Positions 1 through 12,446 of a DNA stretch of 64,000 nucleotides are shown one piece after another (positions within the stretch are counted from its first letter, which is position 1; every line of letters begins with the position of its first letter). Position numbers and translations under genes: made by a program. The DNA comes from Casuarina equisetifolia (taxonomy: Eukaryota > Streptophyta > Magnoliopsida > Fagales > Casuarinaceae), in the NCBI GenBank assembly GCA_028551475.1, contig CM052355.1, forward strand, positions 4,774,001-4,838,000, read 5' to 3'. Below the pieces are notes generated by a model. The model saw only the letters and a program-made list of their open reading frames with translations. It was not told where the DNA came from and did not search any database.

Positions 1-680
1 CAATGTTTCATTGCCTAGTTAAGTATCTTCTCTTAATGATATGTAGATTAGTCATGACAGTCCTTTCATTAATTACAGCTTCATTTCTAGTCAACTCCTT
101 ACTTCACAATTAAGTCACTCTCACCAACCCCATTTTCTTCATAACACCTTTTTCTTAAGCTTTTCTAATCAGGTATGGTACTAATATCCATGCCAAGTAA
201 AATTGTTAAGTTATTGTCTTACTTGTAAGCAAAAATTTTACCCAGTCCAAAATCTTGAGTTACCCCCAACAACACTTCCCCTCTCTAAGACCCAGTCCAA
301 ATTCATTCACCAGTGCTATCGAATAATAAGACAGCAGAGATAATGTTAAATATGTGCAGAACATATACCGAACACGTCTCCCGCAAAAAGCGAAACGACA
401 TTTCCAGCATCTAGCTGGGTCCGCGTAAAACAGCCAAATCTCAGATTGTCATTCTGCGCATATCTAATCAAGGAACTATATCAAAGGCGTTCAGTTCGAA
501 ATCCTCCGTCATTCGGTATCTTCTGAATTAAGGAGGTCAAATCCTAACTTTGCAGACTTATACGATTTTCCACCATGCACGAAAAACCAACCAGAAAACT
601 CTTACCCAACCAAAAAAGATGCTATTTCCAGCCATAAACATAAAAGAATCATAAAGTAAATTATTCTAATTGTCACTTAC
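1..680. other. left edge: presumed intron of the DUF1997 gene, no exon recognised
   Basis: The last DUF1997 exon I can place ends at a splice donor at 680/679, so this stretch should begin as its next intron. I searched the minus strand for the conserved C-terminal half of the family and did not find it. The remaining exons probably lie beyond the left edge. No other gene, RNA or repeat is recognisable. Confidence 0.4.
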
Positions 681-1342
681 CGTCAAATTTCTCATTCTGT
701 GCAGCAACCATTGGCGAACCCTCTAGCTGCCACATACAAAACAAGCATCAGAACAAAAGGCGCGCCACCAGATTCAACGAGAAGCAAGCCAAAGCAAAAA
801 GGACATACTGCCACACGCACCTTGCAAGACAAGAGCCTAATGCAACACCCATTGGGCTGTTCATCCACTCTCACAAGCAAAACAGGGCAAACCTCGAATG
901 CGAAGAACTTAATCCTATACACATAGCACCTAAACGTGTTCTCATCCACCCTCTCAATCCGCTCCGCATCCAGAACTGAGTACTGGCTCGCGGGCAAGCT
1001 CATATACTCAACTGCAACAACAACGCCAACAGTAAAACCACTCAACAAAGTTCCAAAACCCAGATAACTCAGATTTAAAGAAAAGGACAAAAAACACCCT
1101 AACATTACTTAGAGGACGTTGGAGTTGTCGAACCGAGATGGACTCCTTCCGCCGAGCAACGAATCGGGCTTTCTGCGTTGAATTCGCAGAGATGCGAAGC
1201 GAATGTCTCGTAGATTTGTCAACCGAGAAGATACACCAGACGGAGAACCATGTATGAGGCACGGAAGCCTTCTAGAACTTGCGGTTGAACGTGAACACAG
1301 ACTCAATCCATTGATGCACGAACTAGAAGAGCTTGTTGCCAT
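681..1342 (-). CDS. DUF1997 family protein, plastid-type, 3' end outside window
   Basis: The exon at 821-1011 encodes a conserved block beginning VEYMSLPASQYSVLDAE and running through FRCYVYRIKFFAFEVCPVLL to CCIRLLSCK. The short exon 681-726 continues LEGSPMVAAQNEKFD. Both have good acceptors and donors, and this is the signature of the plant DUF1997 family (Arabidopsis AT5G04440 type); its biochemical role is not known to me. The 5' part runs down from an ATG at 1342 with a Ser/Arg-rich start like a chloroplast transit peptide. Exon 1 shows a frame conflict. The transit-like reading hits TAA at the exon end, whereas the reading that joins exon 2 correctly (ending RQLQRPL, then A|GTAATG) has no ATG and is closed upstream by TAG. 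Either a short unrecognised intron or an indel lies between about 1150 and 1260. The gene may be damaged or the assembly may have an error. Confidence 0.75.
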
Positions 1343-1818
1343 CCAAACCACGAATTAAAATTCCACTCTGAAAAGAGATACTATTTCTTATCTCCCACGC
1401 ATTGAAGATTAGCCAGGAGATGCGACCTCCACAGGGGTGATTCCGGAAAATATCAGTGGTCAGGTACGGTCCACGAGGATGCGCCCGGCTACACCGGTGA
1501 TGTGCAGGGACAGGCACGTGAGTCACGTGAGCTTTTATTTCACCAACAATAGTTGTTACACGGGGCCACTTTTGCTCTGCGAGCTCGTGGTTTTACGCAG
1601 GGGCAGTTTAGAGTTTATCAAGGGATTTTAAACTAAAATGCGCGGATCGACATCAATCTTCGCCGATGCTTTCGCCAAAATTCATAAAAAAAAATTGATT
1701 CGGTAGGAACATTTGAAACAGAAATTTTAAATTTAATCCATCAGTACGCAGAAGAACCATTTACAAAACCAAGCTAATACGAGAAGTACTGCATGACGCT
1801 ACTAGACGCTGAAAAACC
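1343..1818. other. intergenic, shared by DUF1997 5' side and H2B 3' side
   Basis: No gene is recognised. It should contain the promoter of the minus-strand DUF1997 gene and the 3' UTR of H2B. A histone-type octamer CGCGGATC occurs at 1641-1648, about 300 bp upstream of the DUF1997 ATG. It lacks the rest of the type I element, so it may be chance. Confidence 0.4.
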
Positions 1819-2235
1819 CTAAGAACTAGTGAACTTGGTGACCGCCTTGGTGCCCTCGGACACCGCATGCTTGGCCAGCTCTCCGGGCAAGACAAGGCGC
1901 ACTGCAGTCTGGATCTCGCGCGAGGTAATGGTGGGCTTTTTGTTATAGCGGGCGAGCCTGGCAGCCTCTTGTGCTAGCTTCTCAAAGATGTCGTTGATGA
2001 AGCTGTTCATGATCCCCATGGCCTTGCTGGAGATCCCGATGTCGGGATGAACCTGCTTCAAAACCTTGAAGATGTAAATCTTGTACGTCTCTACGCTCTT
2101 CTTGGTCCGCTTCTTCTTCTTGTCCACCGCGCCTTCCTTCGGCAGCTTCTTCTCCGCCCTTGGCTTCTTTTCCGCCGCGGGAGACTTCTCCGCCGGCTTC
2201 TTCTCCGCTGGCTTCTTCTCAGCCTTCGGCGCCAT
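1819..2235 (-). CDS. histone H2B, 138 aa, intronless
   Basis: Replication-type core histone that pairs with H2A in the nucleosome. The Lys/Ala/Pro-rich tail (residues 1-45, repeated AEKKPAEK motifs) is followed by the highly conserved histone fold: [17 protein letters not shown], then [18 protein letters not shown], and the C-terminal helix ending KAVTKFTSS. The length matches plant H2B. The start is the [12 protein letters not shown] codon at 2235; the open frame extends further upstream but that part is 5' UTR. The single exon is typical of replication-dependent plant histones. Upstream are a TATA box (2333-2340), an inverted CCAAT (2361-2365) and a complete type I histone element (2380-2397), which imply S-phase expression. 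No paralogue or other histone gene is adjacent. Confidence 0.97.
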   Translation of the reverse strand: MAPKAEKKPAEKKPAEKSPAAEKKPRAEKKLPKEGAVDKKKKRTKKSVETYKIYIFKVLKQVHPDIGISSKAMGIMNSFINDIFEKLAQEAARLARYNKKPTITSREIQTAVRLVLPGELAKHAVSEGTKAVTKFTSS

Positions 2236-2332
2236 TACTAATTCTATGGAACGAGAGAGAATTCGAGTTGCTTCGAGAGTTGGGAACTGTGTGCCTGTTG
2301 CCGACGATGTGAACAAGGGGCTTGGAGATTTG

Positions 2333-2340
2333 TTTATATA
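2333..2340 (-). promoter_or_regulatory. TATA box of histone H2B
   Basis: The minus strand reads TATATAAA about 100 bp upstream of the H2B ATG, a normal spacing for a plant core promoter. An inverted CCAAT (ATTGG on the plus strand) follows at 2361-2365. Confidence 0.8.
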
Positions 2341-2379
2341 GAGACGAACAATGAAAGTTGATTGGTTAGTTTTGAGAGG

Positions 2380-2397
2380 CGCGGATCGATGACGTGG
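2380..2397 (-). promoter_or_regulatory. plant histone type I element (hexamer plus octamer)
   Basis: The minus strand reads CCACGTCATCGATCCGCG, which matches the published plant histone type I element CCACGTCANCGATCCGCG at every defined position. It combines the ACGTCA hexamer and the reverse octamer (CGCGGATC on the plus strand). It lies about 40 bp upstream of the H2B TATA box. This element is known to drive S-phase expression of plant histone genes. Confidence 0.9.
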
Positions 2398-3951
2398 ACG
2401 GTTGGTTCTGGAGAACGAGAATCGACGGTGGAGACCGCTTTAGCCGGGAAAAAGGAGGGATTTTTGAAAATTTTGAGCTTTTGGTAGTCCATTAAAAGGA
2501 TGGGCTCCAGGGGCTCAAGCTGGGGGCGGCATAATTGGGTCAATGGGCATTGCCGTCTGGAATCTTGATCTCTGTTCGGATCAAGAATTTGTTTATCCAG
2601 CTAGACGGTGGGGGCGGGCACACAGCTAATTGGACCGATTAAGTAATTTTGTTCGAAATTATTTGCTGGACTTATGAGCTGATTCTTCTTTTTATTTTTT
2701 TATTTTTCCATTTGCTCATAAAGAGAGATTATAATTTCCAGAAAATAAAAAGACGGAGGATATCCGCTGAAACTAAAAACTAAATTGACCATGTCTTGTC
2801 TCTCTTTTCGTTTCTGAGAACAAAACTCCATTTTTTTGCAGACATGTTCAATCATGGAGGACGAGGTTAAACTTAATAGATGACAAAAATCCAGCCCCAC
2901 AAGGATTTAAACCACACAAGCAGTTTAAACCATGAAAAGTCTAAATCATGATCAAAAAAGATTAGATTCAACACACTAAAGCGCGCAGTTTTAATCATGT
3001 TCTTTCTTGTTTGCTCGTGCATAACTTTTTCCTTCTCAATGATTGCTTACTCTTTTTGTGATTTGTCAATTTTTTGTTTTAACAAAAATGAGATTATCAA
3101 GACAAAAATTTATATCACAATTGATTAAATTATGTTAATGTATTTATTAAAGTGTCTTGGATTATTTATAACTTCTTTTAGAATTCTTTATATATAAAAT
3201 AACCATACACAAGAAAACAAAAGACTTGAGTTAGGTTTTAATTTTAGCTAACTTTTGGTGCTTCGTTTCATACTAACTTAGACAATGTTGTTTATATTTA
3301 TAAGCGGTTAGGAGAATAGAATTTGTTATCATCAAAATTCATCCAAATCAAGTATCTATCAATCGAGTTGTTATAGCATGTGATTTATGTAAATAATATC
3401 TCACAATGTTTATAATTTAGATTTAATGACTATTTCAGAATATCTTTATATTATTTACAGTTTATAATTAATTTTTTCGTATCCTTATAAGTTGGTTCAA
3501 AAAGGAAATAATATATTTAACAACATTATTGGCATGGCTAATATTATATTTCTTTTATTCCATAATAATATTGAGATGGTTTAATAAACTATCAAATAAA
3601 AAAAAAGTGTATTCTATAATTGAATTTAATACAAGCATTTCACTTTAAGGATATTGAAATGAAAATTTTAGTCTTTCGGAATTTCCAAATATACATTTTT
3701 ATTCTAACAATGTATGATTTATTCCCTTTATTGTTATACATGGAGTAAGAGTTTATGATATCATACTAATTGAAAAATAATCATGAAAGTAGTTCAACTA
3801 CAATCGTCGCGTGATACCTTTGACGACAGTAACAATGATTATGAAAATAACAACAGTGGTGCGGTGCTTTTCATAACAAAAACAATCATAACACTCATAA
3901 TGTCGGGATAATAAAGGGATTTCATAAAGTCCTTGTTCCACGTAATATGCA

Positions 3952-3983
<32 letters not shown>

Positions 3984-4900
3984 GCTAATAAGATAGCAAT
4001 TACAACCCAATAAGCAGTAAGTACTCGAGCATGGACTTGAAAACCAATTATTCACCAATAGAATTATTGGCTAACTTCCACACTAGATATATCGTACAAC
4101 CTTTTTAGTGTAAAAAAATAGAACTTTAAAAACATTGATTTTTTGGACTTGCCTATTTGAATTATATATTTTGAATATCAGCTAATCACGTAATGCAACC
4201 TAATTACTTGTATCTCTTTTGTGTAATTAAGGAATGATAACCGATTTCATATATATATAAAAAGGATTTTGCCTTTACAACCTCTACTAATAATTTAGTG
4301 ATAGAGTAAAAACCAATCCATGATGAAAGATACAAAATATGAGCCACTAATACCCAACCTCTTCATATATAATCTCATACACTAGAAGTGAAAAATTCAA
4401 AAAAATAGACATAAAAAACTAGCACAAGCACATAGTCTTTTACAAAATCCTCATGACTTATAAACATTACAAAAGTAAAAACGACACGAGATGAGACCTT
4501 AAGCAAACCTAAGTATTAAATAAAGCCCAAATAAGTATATGCTTTGTGACAAATTGCTGCTCTATAATTTAAGTGGAAAAAAAAAGAAGAATAATTGCTA
4601 TTTCGAGCTTGTATTAAATAAAGCCCAAATAGCCATATCAAGTAATTGAAAAAAATAAGTAGCAGCCGAACATTGCAATGAGTTAAATTAATTCATTGTT
4701 GTCGTTGTATGATTCGATAATCTGCATCGCCTAATTGACATTTGAAGGTTTTTCCATCTTTCCTCGTTTAAGTCATTATTCTATGTCTCATTTATGAAGC
4801 ACCGCGAAAGAAGGTAAAAAAAAAAGAAAAACAAAAACAAGAAGGAAGGAAGGACGGAACTAAACAAACACACCCAGCTCGGTATACAGATAATAGATGG
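2398..4900. other. AT-rich intergenic region
   Basis: No gene is recognised. The stretch 2,900-4,700 is very AT-rich with stop codons in all frames. It contains a (TA)n run at 3957-3985. The last 200 bp become CT- and GA-rich and lead into the BTR1 5' UTR. Confidence 0.6.
3957..3985. repeat. (TA)n microsatellite
   Basis: About 29 bases of uninterrupted TA dinucleotides in AT-rich intergenic DNA. Confidence 0.95.
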
Positions 4901-5156
4901 GAAGCAGAGGTTCCAACTCACGGCTCAGCCCCCTCAACACATTCAACCCAACCCGACCTCCCATTCGCCAAGAACCCGCGTTGTCGGTGCTCCATTTCTC
5001 TCTCTAGCGTTTCTTCTGACTTCAGCTTCTCCTCCTCTTGAAAACCGTTCCAATTTCTTCCGAGAATACCTCTTGTGGTCTGTGTCTCTTTCTCTCTATC
5101 TTTGAGGGAATTGGCTGCTTTCTCTGGCGACAGGGGAAGAAAGAGGATCCGAAGGA

Positions 5157-8100
5157 ATGGACTCGACTGAATCTTCGTACGTGTCGTCTCCGGAGGCTCC
5201 TCGGAAGCGATCTCCGCCGCCACCAAAGTCTCCGACCTCAGGTCTCTCTGATCTGATCTGCAATCTATCTCGTATTTTCCGTAATTCTTAACTTTGATTA
5301 GTTCTGAATACTCTGTTTTTGTGCCATTGTTCGAGAACGATGATGAAGCGTTAGGGTGGTGACAATGTAGTGGTCAAATCTGTGTTACCCACGCCCCAAC
5401 ACTCACCCTCAACTATTGAGAAAATGGAAGATAAGAAAATAAGGCGAGATTTGGAATGTTTTGGAGAAAAACACAGTTATTCCTAAGAGTAGCGTGGATA
5501 AGATAGCTCTAGCAGGCTCATTTTAGGTTCAATAATTTGTGTTGAAGGTGGGTATTGTCCCACATTAGAAGTGAGAGGATGGGCCCCTCACACTCTAATA
5601 ATTTGCGCTATTGCACAGCTAATACTATAATACGAGTCTATGATGTAATAACTGGTTGTTGTTGGTCATTACGCTTCATGACCCTTGTATTCGCGGATCA
5701 TGTTTCATTTTAAATAACATTCCATTTTATGTCTTTTTTGATTATCAGAGTTCTTGAAGTTCTACTTTATTTTTTGCTTCTGCATACTGAATGTATTTTT
5801 TCATGCTTTCATCTCCCAGATTATATGGAGAAGCCCACATACATGAAGTTTCTTGTATCGAATGCTGCAGCAGGCTCTGTTATTGGGAAGGGTGGCTCAA
5901 CAATAACTGATTTTCAGTCACAATCAGGAGCAAGAATACAGCTGTCTCGCAACCATGAGTTTTTTCCGGGGACGACTGATAGGATTATCATGGTATCGGG
6001 ATCAATTAATGAAACACTCAAGGCTGTAGAACTGATTCTTGCCAAATTGCTTAGTGAGGTAATCTTGGCGTTTCTTTCAGCCAGTGTTCCTAAAATCTGT
6101 TCTGCATATTTCAGATACTAATTAATATTTTCGTTTGCTAATTAGTTTCATCCTGAAGAAGGCGAGGATGTTGAGCCAAGATCGAAAGTGAGGCTTATCG
6201 TTCCAAATAGCTCATGTGGTGGCATAATTGGCAAAGGGGGCTCGACCATAAAGTAGGAAACTATTCCCTTTACCTCCTGATCAGAAAACAGAGTGAAGAT
6301 CTATGATCTTACTATAGATAAGCAGCTTTTATTTGCTATGAAATTCAAAAAAATTCATGAATAAATTTTCTTTCACCTCAATGGTTGACGAAGATGCCCG
6401 TTTCTGAGATAAGCGGCATCGTCTTTGCTGTAGGGGTGGAAAACTTTTCTCAGACACTTATGTGCTCCTTCATTCTCAATGTTTGGTTTCTACCTTGCTT
6501 GAAGTCCCTGTTGCTACATGCGTATTCTGACTTTACTTAGAACTTTTTCTGAGGAGATTTGGAACTGCTTTTTGCTGAAGTTTTTGGTGTTTATTAGTCC
6601 TATTTTTTTTTTTTTTGAATTTCTATGTCTTATGGCTTTATGGTCAATTTTGTTGATAATTTGACTTAGTATGTGGTCAGTGGAAACACTGCTTGTATAT
6701 ACTGTTGTAAAAGGTGTACAGAGATGGAGAGGTTGATGCTTAGACAACAAGTTAGTCAATCACTGATTTCAACATGATGTTATTGTGGTTAATGTGCAAC
6801 ATAACAAATGACCATCGCTATGTTTGTCAAACGGTTTAAAAACTGTTCTTTCATTTTGGTTAAAAATATTTTTTGCTGGGATAGAAAGTAGGAATTGATT
6901 TTAGTTAAACATTGAACATGCTTATTTTGAGAGAATACATTTTTTTTTAATGTCTGAAGTTTGACTTCTTGTTTAAAAATAATTATGATTATGAAAATAA
7001 AAAGTTACCTGTGACATGAAGGGATTGTTGTGCAATCGCTTCTATCTATTTCGACATTTGAGTAACTATCCTTTTTTACAAAGTATTTTTTTAAGGTCTG
7101 AAAAATCGCCTAAAAATGCAGGGTGTTTAACTTTTTGTTTAGTGTATTGTCTTTTATATTTTAAATTCATCGTTTGTTTTCAAACTCAGAAAAGATTTTC
7201 TGAACTCATTTTTCTTGAAGTTTTTACTTTGTAATCCATCATTTCTCAAGTACATTAATTGCGAGATCTTTGCTTGATTTTCAATTGCAGGTTCCTTTTT
7301 GCCTTAAAAAGGTCTAGCGTTGATATCTGGTTTTTTAATTGAGCAGGTCATTTATTGAGGATTCGCAAGCTGGCATTAAGATATCCCCTCAGGATAATAA
7401 TTACTTTGGCTTGAATGATAGGCTGGTGACACTATCGGGAACCTTAGATGAGCAGATGAGGGCTATTGAGCTGATTCTTTCTAAGCTATCAGAAGACCCT
7501 CATTACTCACAGTCTATGAATGCTCCATTTTCATATCCAGGTGTGTCTTCTGTTACCAGATGTCAATTTCATCTACTTTTTACGGGAAAACTTAAAATTT
7601 TTTCATGCTACTACTACATTTCTTGTTTTTTTTTAATCTTTTTGGGTCTCATAGATCAATTAATCTCTTGGGTGCCTTTATCTAATATTGTTTAATCTTT
7701 TTACCTTGTGTGTTGTTTCTTTTGCTTAGTGTTTGCAATTTAGCTCATTCATATTTAGAATGTGGTTACTATTTGCTGTAGAAAATTGGTAGGTCTGTAG
7801 CATGTTCATCGTTAGTATATCTATATCCTTTAATCAAGTAGTACCTGAATCACATCATTTTGAGGCCACGAGATTTTGAGTTAGGGGGCATATTCCTCTT
7901 CTTCCCTTCCCTACCCTTTCCCTCCTCTTTCTCGTAGCAGCCGTATTACTGCTGATCTCAGTGCACATGTAAGGATTAAAATCTAGTTATTTTAAATGTA
8001 AAACTGATGAATATGTATAGAATTAATTAAAGCGGGAATTACTGCTTTAAATACTGGAAATGAAGCTTACCTCCTATTGTAACTCTTAAGAGGGATCATA

Positions 8101-11040
8101 AAGCACTACAGGAAAGTTAGAAAGCTTGCATCAAATGAAGTTAGTGAGCAAGTAGCGACCCTCACTATTTCTTGAATTAGCAGCATCATCATTGCTCTTA
8201 ATAAATTGGGGTGAGAAGAGACCCACTTAATGTAATGAACTAATATGTTCATTTTGTAACTCTTAAGAGGGATCATAAAGCACTACAGGAAAGCAGGAAA
8301 GCTTGCATCAAATGAAGTTTGTGAGTAAGAAGTGACCTCACTGTTTCTTGAATTAGCAGCACCTACATCACTTTCATCATTGCTCTTAATAAATTGGGGT
8401 GAGAAGATTAGAGACCCACTTAATGTAATGAGCTAATATGTTCCTGGAGGTCATGGCTTTGCAAAAATTAGGATGGAAAAGGCTTTGGGCTGGTAATGGG
8501 AGAATTCTTCAACTACACGATGGCAGCAGGGCAAAACCCACATTCATGGGTGAGAAATGAGTTTCCAGTGTTATCATGTAAAGGGTCCCAGTGTTCTTAC
8601 AAGATAATGGAAGTTAATGTGTGATTCATGAAGGGCATCTCCATAAAAGTAAAGTTCTCCAGTAAGTGACAATATTATTAGATTTGGAATATCTCAAAAT
8701 AACTCCTAGTTTTTTCGGATATTTGGAATTTCTGTACTAGCTTTTCAAAAGAACCGAGTAAAGTTCTATTGATAGAAGTATGCTTGCTCTTTTAGCAGCT
8801 TTCTAGGTTTCTTTCTGCCTTGGCTAACATTCTAAGAATTGATGGCTGAAATGAGTTTTTCTTTTTCCCCTGTCTATGGCCTAAAATTTCCTAGAACTTC
8901 AAACCACGTGTTGTTTCCCCAAGTTATGATGGCCGATGATTTTCACAGGAAGAAAAGTTTTCTCCGTGGACATTTACTGTTATTCACTGACAGTTTTTCC
9001 TTTATCATTTGAAGTTAATTGGTCTTGATGCTTAAAAGGCCTTGTAGGATGAAGCTTTTACCTTAACATAAGGACCGCAAAATGTCCCTCCCTAGTCTTC
9101 CAACATAAAACTGTGAAAACAAATTTAGTCCTATGTGAGAGTCTACGGCTGTTATTTGTAGCCAGAAGTCAAGTTGCCCCATAAGACTTGCTGTGTTGTC
9201 CAAGATAGTCACTATGTATATTTTGGATTGAGCATCTTTACTTTTATCTTTTTTCATCTTCAAGGAGGCTGAAGGCAGGCACTTTTTGTGGTTCCATGTA
9301 GGTGGAAAATGAATTCTAATGAAGAGGCTGTCCTTATATGCCTAGTTTATAGCATCCATAAGTATAGTTGGTGTTGTTTCTTTAGCATACGAGGTTGATT
9401 AATTGAGTTCATCAACAAGGTTCAGAGGAAGTCTTGTCCTAGACATTTTATATTGCTATGTTTTAAGACAACGTAGGTTATTAATGCTGATTGTAGATAT
9501 CCCTTGGAAAATAGAAATTAGGGTCGGATAGTTCCACTTTATATTAGGCTCCTTTATTGTTGCTTCTACTGTATTTTGTCTGGAAATGTTATGGTTAAGA
9601 TTGATATCTAGTAAGTCGTCTTCAACTTGAATCTTAGGTGTTTCCTTCTCCGGTTTTCATGGTATTCCATATACATATGTGCTTCCTTCTGTTGCAACAG
9701 CAGCCCACAATGCAGTGAACTATGGATCTAATGGAGCTGGAGGGAAGTTTCAGAACAACAAGGTTCATTATACTCCCCAACTGTTTAGTTTGTTGACGCT
9801 TTATCAGTTAATTACAAGGACTATATTAACTATTAATTTTCTGTATTCCATATCATTTGCCTACAGAGGCAAAGTAAGTTTGTGCTAGTAAAGTCACATT
9901 GTGCTTGCATGTGCTAAAGGTACCAATCTTTCAGGAACATCAATGAAAGACTAGGTTTCCAGATCGATTGAATTTTTAAAGGCTGAAATTGAGATAGAGT
10001 CGGTGTTGTTTGTTTAATAGACATCTTTCTTTCTCCTAGTGCTTAGCCTGGATGGTTGTGACTGTTATATATTTTGATTAGTAGGTTTTATTGTCAAGAA
10101 GTCAACCTTGATACTTTCTTCGTATTCCATGCCTTTTCTGTAGACCATCTGTATTGGGAGTGAGATTTGCTCTACATTAGATGTTAGATTTTTAACTGTA
10201 TGACAAGGTAATTCTTGCTTTGTACGAGACTAGATGTTGAAATTGAACCAGGATACTTGACGCATCACGAGAGCTATGGATATTTCTATTTTTCATTACT
10301 CTCTGGCACATTAGATGCTAAGATCAAAAGAAATCATGCTTGGTAAGTTTAAGGTAATAGATAAGCTTTCTATGAATGCCAACTACTGGTGTTGCATAGA
10401 AAAAATGTGTTTATATTCCAGATTGTCCGTCACTCTAAAAGCAGTAAATCTTAGTGTGTGTATACCTAAGTTCTTGTTGGAATCGTTCGACATTATTTTG
10501 GTATTGTTTTGAAGATGTCCAGAGTTACATTAGTGCCGTGTGTGTATCGAGGACTATGATTTACCGAAAGAGTTCTGATGTTTTTCAGGAGGATCGAAGT
10601 AACTCGGTGACCATTGGCGTTGCAGATGGCCATATAGGGCTGGTTGTTGGCCGGGGCGGGAGAAATATAACGGAAATCAGTCAGGTATTTTGGTAGCAAA
10701 TGATGTCGTTTCTAGCATGGTGTTGGATGTGCATCATAACTAAAACTAGAACACTTTATTTTTTGCAGGTTAGTGGGGCCAGAATAAAGATATCAGAAAG
10801 GGGTGATTTTATGTCTGGGACAACTGATAGGTAAGAATGACCTGGCGTGATTAATCAGCTGCTTGCTTCCAGGAGAGTTTCTGTAGCTGTAGAAGTATTA
10901 ATTAATGACTTGTCCGTCGTTTTACCTTGTCCTGCAGGAAAGTCACAATCACGGGGTCACAGAGAGCAATCCGTGCAGCTGAGTCGATGATAATGCAGAA
11001 AGTGGCCTATGCTTCTGAGAGGATCAACGAAGAGGCTTAA
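5157..11040 (+). CDS. BTR1: BTR1-like protein with three KH RNA-binding domains, 336 aa
   Basis: Nova/PCBP-type RNA-binding protein, closest by memory to Arabidopsis BTR1 (AT5G04430), which binds single-stranded RNA, including tomato mosaic virus RNA. Eight coding exons join in frame: 5157-5241, 5820-6058, 6146-6252, 7347-7540, 9638-9762, 10589-10684, 10769-10830, 10938-11040. KH1 spans about residues 35-103 with GKGG at 51-54. KH2 spans about 122-195 with GKGG at 137-140. KH3 spans about 255-328 with GRGG at 271-274. All three GxxG loops are intact. The N-terminus is a short Ser/Pro-rich stretch, and a Gly/Asn-rich linker separates KH2 from KH3. The start is the first ATG after a CT-rich leader. 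Intron 4 (7541-9637) is the largest and carries a tandem duplication. Intron 1 contains GTCCCACATTAGAA (about 5558), reminiscent of LTR or TRIM ends but not enough for a call. Confidence 0.93.
8079..8442. repeat. direct tandem duplication (about 177 bp, two copies) in BTR1 intron 4
   Basis: The segment beginning AACTCTTAAGAGGGATCATA at 8081 is repeated from 8258, including AAAGCTTGCATCAAATGAAG and the closing ACCCACTTAATGTAATGA block. The copies differ by scattered substitutions and small indels. It is intronic and has no coding sense. Confidence 0.9.
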
Positions 11041-11987
11041 GATATTCCGATCGAAAAATTAACGTTAAGAATCTTTTCGTGGAATTACCAGAAATTTTCT
11101 TCATACAATTGTCATTTTTTATTTATGGAGGCGTTGACATATGTTGTCAGATAATGATATTAGTTGGGGAAATCTGCATACTTTGGTAGGGGCAAGAGGG
11201 GGAAATTTTCTTTTTGTTAAGAGAGATCATTGTGCTAGGAATTTGTATGTGATTGATTACCTATTGTTTATCCCAGACTGTTGGAAGAAGCCCTTTTTGA
11301 TTGACCATAAAGAATGATTAGCTTTACTTCTATAAGTAGTTACAAGCTGTACCTTCATTGGTTTATTAGTTTAACGTTTGAAGATTTTATGATGGAACAC
11401 TTTTCTTCAACTTGTGATCCTTATGTCGGATATGTAAAGCTTCAAATTCTGTCCTCTAGTGATTGTCGTTGAAATCAATTCATCACTATCTGTGGTACTA
11501 AGTTGCTCCGCTACGAGTCTTACATGCTAGGCATAATCTAGGAAGTCGGATGTATGAGATTCATGGGAATTTGGTCTGTCTACTACGTAGAAAGCGAGGA
11601 AAGCGAGGAAAGGGAGGAAAGCCGACAGCCATGGCCAAGCTTCCGACATGCTTTGAGTTTGTCAAGAGCTTACCTGAATTGGTATACGTCACCAGGCGTC
11701 TGGGCCGTGATGCCCCCAACCGCACCGAACCAAAAGAAGAAATAAGAATCCCATATTATATTGTTCTGAAGCTGTAACAATAACGAAGTAACTTTTATTT
11801 TACAGAGCATCTCCAAATGACAACACAAACAACATTATCTAACATTATGCAAATACGCAGACATGTAAGTGTGCGACGTCCACCAACAACAATTCACAGG
11901 CGTAATGTGATGGTGACGTCGCGGCAATTTATTTTAAGATCACAAATGCCTTAAGATCAATGAAACGTTTTGTAAAGTATTTCACGT
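11041..11987. other. intergenic between convergent BTR1 and glycine-rich gene
   Basis: Holds the BTR1 3' UTR and terminator region, then the 3' side of the minus-strand glycine-rich gene. A short GA-rich run lies near 11,590-11,620. No gene is recognised. Confidence 0.6.
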
Positions 11988-12446
11988 TCATGGCCAGTCG
12001 TCATCTCCTCCACCGGAGCCATACCCTGAACCATAGCCCGAGCCATAGCCTGAGCCTGAGCCTGAGCCATAACCGCCACCGCCACCGCCACCGCCGCCGC
12101 CGCCTCCACCTTTACCACCCCCACTTCCACTTCCATATCCACTCCCATATCCCGAGCCATGACCATACCCACTTCCGTTTCCTGTGCCTCCACCTCCTCC
12201 ACCTCCACCGCCACCTCCACCACCTCCAGTCCCACCACCAGACCCATATCCTGACCCATAACCAGACCCGCTTCCAGATCCATATCCAGAGCCTCCGTTT
12301 GCACCACCGCCACCACCACCACTTCCTCCTCCTCCTCCTCCACCACCACTTTTACCGCTTATCGCCTTCGATGACCTAGCAGCAAAGGCAAGGTCCACAA
12401 AGAGCAAAGCCAAGAATACAACACCAACCAGTCTAGCGCTGGCCAT
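11988..12446 (-). CDS. glycine-rich secreted (cell wall-type) protein, 152 aa
   Basis: The first 22 or so residues form a signal peptide (MASARLVGVVFLALLFVDLAFA, cleaved after AFA). The rest is Gly/Ser/Tyr repeats: poly-Gly blocks alternating with GSGYGSGYGSG and GYGHGSG motifs, ending DDDWP. It is intronless. The composition places it among plant glycine-rich structural proteins of the cell wall; no enzymatic domain is present. A TATA box lies about 120 bp upstream. The antisense frames are also open because of the simple GGN codon repeats and are not genes. The repeat number is likely variable between individuals. Family assignment is by composition only, so the exact class is uncertain. 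Confidence 0.85.
   Translation of the reverse strand: MASARLVGVVFLALLFVDLAFAARSSKAISGKSGGGGGGGGSGGGGGGANGGSGYGSGSGSGYGSGYGSGGGTGGGGGGGGGGGGGGTGNGSGYGHGSGYGSGYGSGSGGGKGGGGGGGGGGGGGYGSGSGSGYGSGYGSGYGSGGGDDDWP

Noticed and set aside
5530-5640. GTCCCACATTAGAAGTGAGAGG in BTR1 intron 1, like an LTR/TRIM end
   Set aside because: No second terminal repeat, primer-binding site or target-site duplication could be found.
11957-12379. Long open frames overlapping the glycine-rich gene (Val/Glu-rich and His/Ser-rich)
   Set aside because: Shadows of the simple GGN codon repeats; only the frame with a signal peptide and Gly-rich product is credible.
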